Assembly (NCBI RefSeq): GCF_016924755.1
Contig: NZ_JAFFJX010000001.1
Span: 744,001 to 808,000, forward strand
DNA length: 64,000 bases
DNA from: Longitalea arenae
GTDB lineage: Bacteria > Bacteroidota > Bacteroidia > Chitinophagales > Chitinophagaceae
Direction of reading: 5' to 3'
The notes beneath the pieces are model-generated. The model saw only the letters and a program-made list of their open reading frames with translations. It did not search any database and had not been told where the DNA came from. The position numbers and the translations under genes were made by a program. Shown here piece by piece: positions 9,644 through 18,051 of this stretch (position 1 is its first letter; each line of letters starts with the position of its first letter).

Positions 9644-11179
9644 ATGCTGACGGGCATGTCAACAGAACAAAAGATACCGGTAAAACAAACAACTGTCGCT
9701 TCTGCCGACCAGGGCAATCTTTTATTTCCTGTTTTTCTTAAACTGGAAGATCTGAAAGTATTGCTGGTAGGCGGTGGTAAAGTAGGGTTGGAGAAATTAT
9801 CAGCCCTGCTGGGCAATTCACCTGCCGCTCCGGTCACTGTTGTCGCTAAAAGCATTTCAGATGAGGTCCGCAAGCTGGCAAAACATCATCCCAACGTTAC
9901 CCTGCATGAGCGCGCTTTCCAGGAAACAGACCTGGAGAACAAAGACCTGGTGGTGATTGCGGTAAACGAAAAGGAGTCAAGCCTCGCCATCCGGGCGGCA
10001 GCCAAGGAAAAGAAAATCCTCGTGAACGTGGCCGACACACCGGAGCAATGCGATTTTTACCTGAGCTCGATCGTGCAGAAAGGCAACCTGAAGATCGCTA
10101 TTTCAACCAATGGAAAATCGCCAACAGCTGCCAAGCGGATCAAGGAAGTATTGAACCATGCGTTGCCAAACGAGCTCGACGACATGATCAATAACCTGCA
10201 TGCCGTCAGGAACAAGCTCAATGGCAATTTTGAATATAAGGTCAAAAAGCTGAATGAGCTTACACGCATACTGGTTGAAAAGGATAATGTAGAAAGGGAA
10301 AGACGCTGGCGTAAGATTGCTACTTATTCCCTGATCGCTTTCGGCCTCATGCTGATCGGCCATTTTATATTCTCCTATTTGCCTTTCCAGCGCATAGCCG
10401 ATGATACGGTAAGATGGTATCAGCACCTGGATAAGAATTTCCACTGGATGTTACTGGCCGGATTCCTGGCGCAACTGGTAGATGGTGCATTGGGGATGGG
10501 CTATGGAGTAACCAGCGCGACGATCCTTTTATCGGCAGGGGTGAGCCCCGCTGCGATGAGTGGCAGTATTCACACCGCAGAAATGTTTGCGAGCGGTGCT
10601 TCGGGGTACAGCCACTATAAATTTGGCAACGTAAACAAGAAACTCTTTAAGGCATTGGTGATCCCCGGCGTATTGGGAGCCGTGCTGGGAGCTTATTTAT
10701 TGTATAAGTTGACCAACATCGGGTTGAATGCAGATTATGTAAGGCCGGTGGTTGCCTGTTATACCATGCTGCTGGGTTTACGTATACTTTGGAATGCATT
10801 TAAGAACGAGAAGATAAAAAAGAAATTCAAACATTATGGCTGGCTGGCCGGCATCGGCGGTTTCCTCGATTCATTCGGCGGCGGCGGATGGGGCCCTATT
10901 GTAACTACTACATTGATCACCAAAGGCCGCAGCCCGCGCTTTGTAATAGGTTCTGTTAGTTTAACAGAGTTCTTTGTTACATTGGCCAGCGCATTTACAT
11001 TTTTTACGCTAATGGGTCTCGAGCACTGGCAGGTGATCGTTGCGTTGGTGATAGGCGGTTTACTGGCTGCACCGCTGGCTGCGAAACTGGCTGGCAGGTT
11101 ACCCCGTAAAACCTCCCTGATCTTATTAGGGTTATTGGTAATATTCTGGAGCCTTAGGATCATCGTAAAGATCTTTTAA
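9644..11179 (+). CDS. Fusion: precorrin-2 dehydrogenase/ferrochelatase (CysG N-terminal type) plus TauE/SafE sulfite exporter family membrane domain
   Basis: Residues about 20-220 match the CysG-N/Met8 siroheme synthase module: a Rossmann motif VLLVGGGKVGLEK, then NVADTPEQCDFYLSS and the STNGKSPT region. It oxidises precorrin-2 and inserts iron. One membrane helix follows near 228-247 and then a TauE/SafE (TSUP) permease with the family motif GFLAQLVDGALGMGYGVTS near 270 and its second-half counterpart GGFLDSFGGGGWGP. This joins cofactor synthesis for CysI to probable export or import of sulfite or a related anion. The frame is continuous through the junction. ATG 9656 is an alternative start. 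Last gene of the cys operon. Confidence 0.88.
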   Translation: MLTGMSTEQKIPVKQTTVASADQGNLLFPVFLKLEDLKVLLVGGGKVGLEKLSALLGNSPAAPVTVVAKSISDEVRKLAKHHPNVTLHERAFQETDLENKDLVVIAVNEKESSLAIRAAAKEKKILVNVADTPEQCDFYLSSIVQKGNLKIAISTNGKSPTAAKRIKEVLNHALPNELDDMINNLHAVRNKLNGNFEYKVKKLNELTRILVEKDNVERERRWRKIATYSLIAFGLMLIGHFIFSYLPFQRIADDTVRWYQHLDKNFHWMLLAGFLAQLVDGALGMGYGVTSATILLSAGVSPAAMSGSIHTAEMFASGASGYSHYKFGNVNKKLFKALVIPGVLGAVLGAYLLYKLTNIGLNADYVRPVVACYTMLLGLRILWNAFKNEKIKKKFKHYGWLAGIGGFLDSFGGGGWGPIVTTTLITKGRSPRFVIGSVSLTEFFVTLASAFTFFTLMGLEHWQVIVALVIGGLLAAPLAAKLAGRLPRKTSLILLGLLVIFWSLRIIVKIF

Positions 11180-11195
11180 TCAATCTATCCAGGAC

Positions 11196-11225
11196 ATCCC
11201 GGTAAAATATTCACCGGGATTTTAA
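11196..11225 (+). terminator. Rho-independent terminator of the cys operon
   Basis: ATCCCGGT at 11196-11203 pairs perfectly with ACCGGGAT at 11213-11220, followed by TTTAAAT. It lies 17 bp after the last cys gene. Confidence 0.7.
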
Positions 11226-11234
11226 ATATTCTAT

Positions 11235-11263
11235 TAGTCCATTAAAATAATGGACTATATTTG
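11235..11263 (+). promoter_or_regulatory. Palindromic operator overlapping a -7 box
   Basis: A perfect inverted repeat with 9-bp arms, TAGTCCATT / AATGGACTA, spaced by AAAAT, occupies 11235-11257. Its right end overlaps TATATTTG (11256-11263), a perfect TAnnTTTG -7 box. A bound repressor would block this promoter. No clear -33 TTTG is visible. Confidence 0.6.
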
Positions 11264-11274
11264 TGCGCGATTTC

Positions 11275-11301
11275 GCCCGGTTGGATATTAGCCGGGTTTT
11301 T
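11275..11301 (+). terminator. Leader hairpin with T-run (possible attenuator)
   Basis: CCCGG near 11276-11280 pairs with CCGGG at 11292-11296, immediately followed by five T. It lies between the promoter and the second operator, in the leader of the TonB receptor, so it could terminate early transcripts. Confidence 0.45.
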
Positions 11302-11313
11302 CAATAGCATTTT

Positions 11314-11334
11314 AGTCTATTAAATTAATAGGCT
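11314..11334 (+). promoter_or_regulatory. Second copy of the palindromic operator
   Basis: AGTCTATT at 11314-11321 and AATAGGCT at 11327-11334 form an inverted repeat with one mismatch and a 5-bp spacer AAATT, the same geometry as the copy at 11235. It ends 20 bp before the receptor gene. Confidence 0.55.
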
Positions 11335-11353
11335 TTACGTCAAAACTAAACGA

Positions 11354-14300
11354 ATGAATATGAAGATTGCAACTTCATCAGGCCGGCTATCTTTATCTCA
11401 AATGCTCTACAGCAGCCTTTTTGCACGATCCCGGAAGTTCAAAAAATTAAAATATGGCGTATTAACGTTAACGGCCCTCCTGCTTGGCTCCTTCTCTTAT
11501 TCGCAGGCAGTGGCCCTTATTGAGATCTCGGGAACGGTTATCAACCAGGAAAAAAATGAGCCATTGCCCGATGTAAGTGTGCAGATCAAAGGATCGGTAA
11601 CAGGTACGATAACGGACAATGCGGGCAGTTTTATATTACGCACAAAACAGAAGTTACCCTTTACCCTGGTCTTTTCTTCAGTAGGATTTAAGCCCCAGGA
11701 GTTGGAAGTTAAAAGCCTGGGCTCCAAATTACAGGTAGCCATGGTTACCCAAACGGTGCTGGGCAACGAAGTGGTAGTAACCGCATCACGGGTGCCTGAA
11801 AGCATCCTGAAATCACCGGTAGCCATTGAAAAGCTGGATATCAGGGCGATTCGCGAAACGCCGGCGCCCAATTTTTACGATGCGCTTGAAAACGTGAAGG
11901 GCGTGCAAATGACCACTTCCAGCTTAACATTTAAAGTGCCGAATACCCGTGGTTTTAATATTCCGAATAATTTCCGCTTTATGCAGCTGGTGGATGGGGT
12001 AGATATGCAGGCGGCCACCCTGGGTGTGCCCCTGGGGAACGCCATTGGTCCCACCGAGCTCGATATCCAGAGCGTTGAAATTACGCCCGGCGCAGCCTCT
12101 GCTTTGTACGGTATGAATGCCATTAACGGGATGGCCAACCTGCTTACCAAAAATCCCTTTAATTCCCAGGGTTTGAGCGTTTATCACAAAACCGGCGTTA
12201 ACCATGTTGACAATATTGATCACAGTGCGGCCATCCTAACGGAATCGGCCATTCGCTACGCCAAAGCATTTAATAATAAGTTTGCGTTCAAAGTGAATTT
12301 GGGTTATATGCAGGGGATCGACTGGCGCTCCAATACCCGCCTCGATCAAAATCCGAATAGCCTGAAAAGTGCGAACCCTAATTTTCCTTCCCTCGACGGA
12401 GCCAGTAATGTTGCATTCGACGGGTGGAACAAATATGGTGACGATGCACTCGCAGGTAGTAATACTTCTTCTATCAGCGGGCTCACCATCGATGGCAAAC
12501 CCAACCAAACCTTGCGGGTAGTGCGCACAGGATATTGGGAAACTGATCTGGTAAGCCCTAAAGTGAGTAACCTGAAAATTGATGCCGCTGCGCATTACCG
12601 CATTACAGAAAATGCCGAGTTGTCTTACTCCTATCGTTTCGGACAAATGGACGGCGTATTTCAGCGGGGTAATAAGATCCGCCTCGATAATGTGAAAGTG
12701 CAGAATCACCACCTGGAACTGAAAGGCACCAACTATGTGGTTCGCAGTTATGTATCCATAGAGAACACCGGTGATTCATACAATGTAAAACCATTGGCCG
12801 ATAACCTCGACCTGGCCAGCGGTGGTTCCAGCAGCGCCTGGGCTGCCAAATACAAGAACGCGCTTGCAGAATATGCAAACAACAATGGCGGCCTCACCTC
12901 GGCGAACCTGGCAGCTGCCAATCAATTCGCCCGCGAAAAGGCCGATGCCGGCCGTGTTGAGCCCGGCACACCGGAATTTGATCAGTTGAAGAATACGATC
13001 ATCAGGATCAACAACTGGGATATTCGATCAGGCACGATTCCCGATGCGCCCGTCACCGGTGGGGCGGCCCTGATACAAAAAAGCCGCATGTACCATACCG
13101 AAGGCCAATGGGATCTGTCGAAATATGTGAAGGTGATCGATCTGCTGGTGGGTGGAGATGCGCGAATTTATGAAGTCATTCCCGATGGAAATAATTTCGT
13201 GGATTTCAGCCGGCCTATTGAAGAAAGGAACAAACCCGTGATGGTTGATGGCAAGGTACCAGATAGCAATGATTTCGGCAGCAATGTATATTATAAAAAA
13301 TTCGGCGGCTTTGCACAGGTGACCAAGACCTTCTTCAAGGAGAAATTGAAATTGTTTGGTTCCTTACGGTATGATTACAATCCGGAATTTGATCCCAAAT
13401 TCACGCCCCGTTTAGCGGCAGTTTATACGGCCAATCAGCGGCATAATTTCCGCTTCACCTATCAGCAGGGATTCCGTTTCCCGGCGCTGTTCGAAGCATT
13501 GTCTTACGTAAATAACGGCCGGGTAAAACGCGTGGGCAGCTTATCCTATATCAACGATGGATTGGGCTATCTGGAGAATAGCTATACCCAGGCTTCGGTC
13601 ATCAATTTTAATGCAGCGGTAAGTGCGGCTGGCAATACCGATGCGGCTGCATTAGCGAATCGTGACCTGCTGGTAGTAGCCAACCTGCCCAAGGCGCGTC
13701 CGGAAAGGATCACATCCTTCGAGATCGGTTATAAGAGTATTCTCTTCAATAACAAACTGATCATTGATGTGGATGCTTATACCAACCAATACGACGGTTT
13801 CCTGGGACAGGTGCAGGTTTATGTGCCCAAGGGCGAAACAGTAGGTTCCGATGCGGCGGTGATCGCGATGCTCGACCGTAACCGCGATGCAACTACGGCG
13901 AGTGGCGGCAATGCGGCCAGCCAGGGGCAGGACCGTTACCGCGTGTATACGAATGCCAAGAATATTTATTACAACTATGGTTCCGCGTTGGGCATTACTT
14001 ATAATTTCTATAAGAAATATACCATTGCCGGGAATGTGAATTTCAATCAAATGAAATCGAACAAGACCGATGATATTTTCGTAACAGGCTTCAATACGCC
14101 AAAATGGACCACCAATCTTTCCTTTGGTAATCGCGAAGTAATTAAGAATGTTGGGTTTAATATCGTGTGGAGATGGCAGGATGCTTTCCTGTGGGAAAGC
14201 CCGCTCGTAACCGGCACTATTGCCTCATATAATACGATCGATGCGCAGGTGACCTACCGCATACCGAAAGTAAATGCAAGCATCAAAGCCGGCGGCGCCA

Positions 14301-14395
14301 ACCTGTTTAACAAGCGCTATATTCAATATGCCGGCGGACCAACCATCGGTGGTTTATATTATGTGGCTTTTACTGTTGATGGCTTGTTGAAGTAG
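11354..14395 (+). CDS. TonB-dependent outer membrane receptor, probably for a sulfur source
   Basis: A 1013-residue outer membrane transporter energised by TonB. After a long basic N-terminus and signal segment (about 30-60) comes a carboxypeptidase-regulatory-like domain (ISGTVINQEKNEPLPDVSVQ), a plug domain with VTASRVPESILKSPVAIEKL and ELDIQSVEITPGAASALYG, and a C-terminal beta-barrel. The substrate cannot be read from the protein. A sulfur compound is inferred from its place behind the cys operon and the shared palindrome. The second ATG at 11360 is possible. Confidence 0.85.
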   Translation: MNMKIATSSGRLSLSQMLYSSLFARSRKFKKLKYGVLTLTALLLGSFSYSQAVALIEISGTVINQEKNEPLPDVSVQIKGSVTGTITDNAGSFILRTKQKLPFTLVFSSVGFKPQELEVKSLGSKLQVAMVTQTVLGNEVVVTASRVPESILKSPVAIEKLDIRAIRETPAPNFYDALENVKGVQMTTSSLTFKVPNTRGFNIPNNFRFMQLVDGVDMQAATLGVPLGNAIGPTELDIQSVEITPGAASALYGMNAINGMANLLTKNPFNSQGLSVYHKTGVNHVDNIDHSAAILTESAIRYAKAFNNKFAFKVNLGYMQGIDWRSNTRLDQNPNSLKSANPNFPSLDGASNVAFDGWNKYGDDALAGSNTSSISGLTIDGKPNQTLRVVRTGYWETDLVSPKVSNLKIDAAAHYRITENAELSYSYRFGQMDGVFQRGNKIRLDNVKVQNHHLELKGTNYVVRSYVSIENTGDSYNVKPLADNLDLASGGSSSAWAAKYKNALAEYANNNGGLTSANLAAANQFAREKADAGRVEPGTPEFDQLKNTIIRINNWDIRSGTIPDAPVTGGAALIQKSRMYHTEGQWDLSKYVKVIDLLVGGDARIYEVIPDGNNFVDFSRPIEERNKPVMVDGKVPDSNDFGSNVYYKKFGGFAQVTKTFFKEKLKLFGSLRYDYNPEFDPKFTPRLAAVYTANQRHNFRFTYQQGFRFPALFEALSYVNNGRVKRVGSLSYINDGLGYLENSYTQASVINFNAAVSAAGNTDAAALANRDLLVVANLPKARPERITSFEIGYKSILFNNKLIIDVDAYTNQYDGFLGQVQVYVPKGETVGSDAAVIAMLDRNRDATTASGGNAASQGQDRYRVYTNAKNIYYNYGSALGITYNFYKKYTIAGNVNFNQMKSNKTDDIFVTGFNTPKWTTNLSFGNREVIKNVGFNIVWRWQDAFLWESPLVTGTIASYNTIDAQVTYRIPKVNASIKAGGANLFNKRYIQYAGGPTIGGLYYVAFTVDGLLK

Positions 14396-14415
14396 TTACA
14401 GCATTTTGTTTCATT

Positions 14416-14446
14416 AGGGTGACTGGTACTTAGGTCACCCTATTTT
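14416..14446 (+). terminator. Terminator of the TonB receptor gene
   Basis: AGGGTGAC at 14416-14423 pairs perfectly with GTCACCCT at 14434-14441, followed by ATTTTA. Confidence 0.7.
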
Positions 14447-14601
14447 ATGGCAGAAATTCTTCCTTTATCATACATAATACCCTGGATGTTACTACAAGTT
14501 TGCCAAACAATTACAAGTGTTTTTCACGGTTTTTGAATAAGTGATTTTGTTTTTAAGGATGCAAAAGAATCGTTTTAAGCGGCAGCTCTGTGTCTGACAA
14601 C

Positions 14602-14629
14602 AAAAAACGGGGCTGCGCAAGCAGCCCCG
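14602..14629 (-). terminator. Terminator of the small FnIII-like gene
   Basis: CGGGGCTGC at 14608-14616 pairs with GCAGCCCCG at 14621-14629 around a 4-nt loop. On the minus strand it is followed by a T-run (14602-14607), so it ends the gene at 14667. Confidence 0.8.
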
Positions 14630-14666
14630 AAGCAATCCTGTGTTCAGGACAATGTGATATGTAAGG

Positions 14667-15275
14667 TTATTGAATAACCCTTGAAACAACTGGCGAGTTG
14701 GCCGTTTGCCGGTTAAAGCCAATGGCCACAACGCGGAACCAGTAGCGCTTATCGGAACTCAGGTCCTTGAATGTATAAACACTCTCTGAACTGAATTCAC
14801 TACTCCAAATGGTGTTCAAGCCTGGTGGCTCGGTGGTGTACTGGTGGGCATAACTTTTCGCGCCTGTTACACTTTTAGCGCGGATGGTAGCTTCACCGGA
14901 TGGACCTAGTTCAACCTCCAATTTATCGATTGAAGGGGGCAGCGTACTGCCGCGGCTTTCATTAGTAGCGTCGAAACCGCTGTTAAAGATCAGGGTTCTG
15001 TCGCCTTTGCTGGTTGCTGTTACATAGTCAGCCAACTCCTGCAGTAAAGCCAGAATGATCGCCTTCTTATCGTTCTTAATAGACACCATCTCCTTGTCCC
15101 GTCCTTCAGCGTTGGACAGCGCTGCCTGGAACTCTGGCAAGAGTTTTTTTAGTTCTGCCAGCGCGGCTGGAGGATTTGGGAAGACGGTGTTGTTTTCCAT
15201 TTTTTCAATAACGCGTTGACCTATTGTCATAAGGTCGTTTTGGCGTTTCTTGAATTTTGCAACTATGCGTGCCAT
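14667..15275 (-). CDS. Unknown protein with C-terminal fibronectin type III-like domain
   Basis: A 202-residue protein with no signal peptide. The N-terminal half (to about 115) is helical and charged. The second half (about 120-200) reads like a fibronectin III fold, with an A-strand PPSIDKLEVELG and a closing segment YTFKDLSSDKRYWFRVVAIG. ATG 15275 is used; the frame extends to a TTG at 15284. It is monocistronic, ends in a strong terminator, and is flanked on its upstream side by about 600 bp without a gene. I know similar small FnIII proteins in Bacteroidota but no function. Confidence 0.75.
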   Translation of the reverse strand: MARIVAKFKKRQNDLMTIGQRVIEKMENNTVFPNPPAALAELKKLLPEFQAALSNAEGRDKEMVSIKNDKKAIILALLQELADYVTATSKGDRTLIFNSGFDATNESRGSTLPPSIDKLEVELGPSGEATIRAKSVTGAKSYAHQYTTEPPGLNTIWSSEFSSESVYTFKDLSSDKRYWFRVVAIGFNRQTANSPVVSRVIQ

Positions 15276-15892
15276 GATTGACAAGTTTTAAAGATTAAAA
15301 AATGGGTGAATTACGCTACTGACAGAACCTGTAACCGGTTAAGTTATTTCAAGGTCCGGGCTATATAAAGTTTGCCTTTGCCACCGTGTTCCGGTAGAAG
15401 AACTTTGGCGTAACCGCTAAAGCTGTTTGACTAATAGTCATTGAACGTGGGTGGATCAGGGCCGGGTGGAAATATGTATTGGCCAATACATAAGGAACTG
15501 AATCGCCTGGTTGCAACTTCTTTTACTGTTGGATCCTTGGGTTAAGTCAAGCAATTTCGTTTACCGGTTTAACGTAACTGATCTTTTAACCTTCTACGTA
15601 GTGAACAGTAATTTCGGTTATTCGTTTAGGTGTCATTCTTCCATACAAATATAACAGCACCTCGAGGCGAAATCCAAATTCATACCTCGTTATCGGCGTT
15701 TACCGCGCAATCCGCGTATTTCGCGTAATCCGCGCTAACCGCGTTTATCGCGGTAGAATTAAAGCCCCTTGCGGGTAGTTTGCGACAGGCTTTTTTTGTC
15801 AGAATTGAGATATGTCAAGGCATGCTAACGGCATTTTTATAAACAGCTACAGCAAGAGGTGCTGGAACCGGTAATTTTGCAATTGCAAAGGT
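15276..15892. other. Intergenic stretch without a recognisable gene
   Basis: No convincing open frame on either strand. It holds the 9-bp array at 15703-15756 and then an orphan hairpin candidate, AAAGCC (15761-15766) to GGCTTTTTTT near 15790-15799. The promoter of the minus-strand gene at 15275 should lie in the first 100 bases, but I see no strong TAnnTTTG match. Confidence 0.6.
15703..15756. repeat. Six 9-bp CG-rich units (YCGCGNNNN)
   Basis: Six exact in-phase 9-bp units, each starting CCGCG or TCGCG followed by four variable bases. This is the CG-rich, 9-bp member of the periodic array class, with no flanking coding gene on the same side. Confidence 0.8.
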
Positions 15893-15948
15893 AGTGTCTA
15901 ATTGTTTGTGTAAATAAAATATAAGTAACTGTATTAGAGAGATTAATC

Positions 15949-16012
15949 CCCGGGCTGGTGAGCGAAGTGAGGCGGAGCGTAGCGGAGCCGAACGAAGCGA
16001 AGCCAGCCCGGG
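15949..16012. repeat. GC-rich stem-loop inside the IS, upstream of the transposase
   Basis: CCCGGGCTGG at 15949-15958 pairs perfectly with CCAGCCCGGG at 16003-16012. The 44-nt loop is a degenerate run of GCGAAG and GCGGAGC motifs. It lies 50 bp before the transposase start and could limit read-through or translation of the transposase. Confidence 0.7.
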
Positions 16013-16062
16013 AGCGGCGGCCACGATGGCCCCCGCTTTTTTATTACCTTTAAATACAGTTT

Positions 16063-17271
16063 ATGGACAATCAGCAATCAAACTTACCCAAGGACTTTTT
16101 CAAACAGTTCAAAAGCAAGGAAGACTTTCAATCGTTTTTCAGTGAGCTATACAAGCAAGGAGTGGAAGAAATGCTCAAAGCAGAGCTGGATGAGCATCTG
16201 GGCTATGAAAAACACAGTAAAGATGGGCATAACAGTGGCAACAGTCGTAACGGCACCTACACAAAAAAGGTCAAAACTGAGTCTCTTGGCGACCTGGTAT
16301 TAAATATTCCCCGTGATCGTAACAGTGAGTTCACTCCCCAATTGATTCCTAAAGGTTCGCGCATGAGCGAAAAGCTGGAAGAGTCCATTATTGGCATGTA
16401 CAGCCGGGGTATGACAACTTCCGACATCTCCCGGCAGGTCAGAGAAGTCTATGGAGTGGAAGTAAGTGAGGGAACGATTTCCAACGTTACCAACCGTATC
16501 ATTGAACATGTAAAAGAATGGCAAAACCGGCCTTTGGAATCGGTTTATTTTACTGTTTGGATGGATGGCATTGTGTTAAAAGTAAGGCACAATAATAAAT
16601 ACATAAACAAGTGTGTTTATTTAGTAATCGGCTTAAAAAATGATGGGTATAGAGAGGTGCTGGGTATGTGGATGGCAGAAACAGAATCTGCGTCGTTTTG
16701 GCTATCGGTGTTAACTGATCTGAAAGCCCGGGGTGTAGAAGATATATTAATTGCCTGCACAGATAACCTCAAAGGCTTTACAGACGCTATTAAAGGGGCT
16801 TTTCCTAATGCAGTAACCCAGTTATGCATTGTTCATCAAATCCGTAATAGCTGTAAGTATGTGGTTTATAAAGATCGTAAAGCCTTTTGTGATGATCTTA
16901 GAAAAATTTATACTGCAGTAAACCGAGATCACGCTGCTGATGCGCTGGAAGAATTTGACAAAAATTGGGGAACAAAATACAAACATGCTGTCCAATCGTG
17001 GCGCACTAACTGGGATAACCTGACTAATTATTTTGATTTTCCCCTGGAAATTAGAAAAATCATTTATACCACCAATACTATTGAAAACCTCAATCGGGGA
17101 ATCCGGAAGTACACCAAAACAAAGGTCCAGTTTCCTGATGAATCGTCAGCTTTGAAAGCCGTTTACCTGGCTATTACAAACATTGAAGCAAAATGGAGTT
17201 CCCCTATGCAAAATTGGGGGTTCATTCAACATCAATTCTTAACTATCTTTGAAAATAGATGCCGCATATAA
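16063..17271 (+). CDS. IS256 (Mutator) family transposase
   Basis: DDE transposase of 402 residues, full length for the family. Candidate catalytic residues are Asp168 (WMDGI), Asp234 (CTDNLKG) and Glu341 (NTIENLNR), with the family motif CIVHQIRNS at 255-263. The N-terminal region ends in the usual EMLKAELDEHLGYEKH. There are no internal stops, so the element may still be active. Confidence 0.95.
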   Translation: MDNQQSNLPKDFFKQFKSKEDFQSFFSELYKQGVEEMLKAELDEHLGYEKHSKDGHNSGNSRNGTYTKKVKTESLGDLVLNIPRDRNSEFTPQLIPKGSRMSEKLEESIIGMYSRGMTTSDISRQVREVYGVEVSEGTISNVTNRIIEHVKEWQNRPLESVYFTVWMDGIVLKVRHNNKYINKCVYLVIGLKNDGYREVLGMWMAETESASFWLSVLTDLKARGVEDILIACTDNLKGFTDAIKGAFPNAVTQLCIVHQIRNSCKYVVYKDRKAFCDDLRKIYTAVNRDHAADALEEFDKNWGTKYKHAVQSWRTNWDNLTNYFDFPLEIRKIIYTTNTIENLNRGIRKYTKTKVQFPDESSALKAVYLAITNIEAKWSSPMQNWGFIQHQFLTIFENRCRI

Positions 17272-17375
17272 TACAGTTACTTCTCACTTACACAAAATAT
17301 TAGACACTCTCGGATAAAAAGAAAACAGGCTATTTTTGAAGTGTATTGTGGCCGGTTGCACATGGAGACGTGTCG

Positions 17376-17434
17376 GTAATTAAAAAGCCTTCTAACGGGA
17401 AACAAGTGGTTTCGTTAGAAGGCTTTTTAATTAC
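17376..17434. terminator. Bidirectional terminator with perfect 22-bp arms
   Basis: Bases 17376-17397 and 17413-17434 are exact reverse complements with a 15-nt loop. The arms contain AAAAAGCC and GGCTTTTT, so it can act both ways. It lies 27 bp past the stop of the minus-strand gene at 17462. Confidence 0.8.
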
Positions 17435-17461
17435 TCCTTGTTGCTTGTGTAATGAAATATT

Positions 17462-17905
17462 TTATTTAATTCTGAAATTAGGTGGGATATCGCGTAATGC
17501 TCTGCGGGCATCCTCTTCGTCGAGCTCATTGATTTTACAAAATTCTTTTACACTCACATACCGGTTTTCTGCTTTGCCTAACAGCTGTCGGGTGACTTTT
17601 AACAGTTCCTGGGCCGTCCGAATAGGTATATCAAGCAACTGGGCCACCTGGTTGGCATGAATCACAAACTGGTAGCCATCGTTCCGGCTGTACATCGGTT
17701 CGCCAAGCGGCCATTCGTCGAACCATTCCTGTCCTCTCTGAGTTAGAATGGCTATAGTTTCAGCTGTGAGGTATTCCAACCCGTTTACAACAGCCCATAC
17801 TTTTTTAGAAGGTTTTAGCCTGGCGGCAGATTTTAAAGCCTTTTTTTTATTTTTTTCTGCAATTGCCCTGGCTTCAGGGGTGTTGAACATGTCTTCTACT
17901 TTCAT
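17462..17905 (-). CDS. Unknown small protein with a helix-turn-helix-like C-terminus
   Basis: A 147-residue protein from ATG 17905 (the frame stays open to 17953). The first 35 residues are Lys/Ala-rich. The middle holds GYQFVIHANQVAQLLDIPIRTAQELLKVTRQLLGK, of which HANQVAQLLDIPIRTAQELL resembles a helix-turn-helix. A second helical unit, VSVKEFCKINELDEEDARRAL, follows. No signal peptide or membrane segment. A DNA-binding role is a guess from shape. It sits next to the IS256 copy and ends at a strong terminator. Confidence 0.65.
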   Translation of the reverse strand: MKVEDMFNTPEARAIAEKNKKKALKSAARLKPSKKVWAVVNGLEYLTAETIAILTQRGQEWFDEWPLGEPMYSRNDGYQFVIHANQVAQLLDIPIRTAQELLKVTRQLLGKAENRYVSVKEFCKINELDEEDARRALRDIPPNFRIK

Positions 17906-18051
17906 GGTAAAAGTTTTGGTTAGTGTAGAAATAACATTACCTGGTTTTACCAATCAGAGCGGCGTTTGCATAGAGGCAGGAAGTGCTGGGCAGACCATAA
18001 GATATAAATATACTGACTAATCGATTTATGATGAAGGATTTTACAAATAAT

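Larger units (their letters stand above)
15893..17308 (+). mobile_element. IS256-family insertion sequence
   Basis: Imperfect terminal inverted repeats bound the element. The left end starts AGTGTCTAAT at 15893, and the right end reads the same on the minus strand, ending at 17308. Matching continues inward (TTGTGTAA, AGTAACTGTATTA). It encloses one intact Mutator-type transposase. I see no 8-bp target duplication: the left flank GCAAAGGT differs from the right flank CTCGGATA. It is about 1.4 kb, normal for the family. Confidence 0.85.

Noticed and set aside
9373-9873. Long minus-strand frame opposite cysI and the fusion gene
   Set aside because: A shadow of two well-supported genes on the plus strand, with no recognisable domain.
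15885-17316. 8-bp target-site duplication around the IS256 element
   Set aside because: The flanks GCAAAGGT and CTCGGATA do not match.
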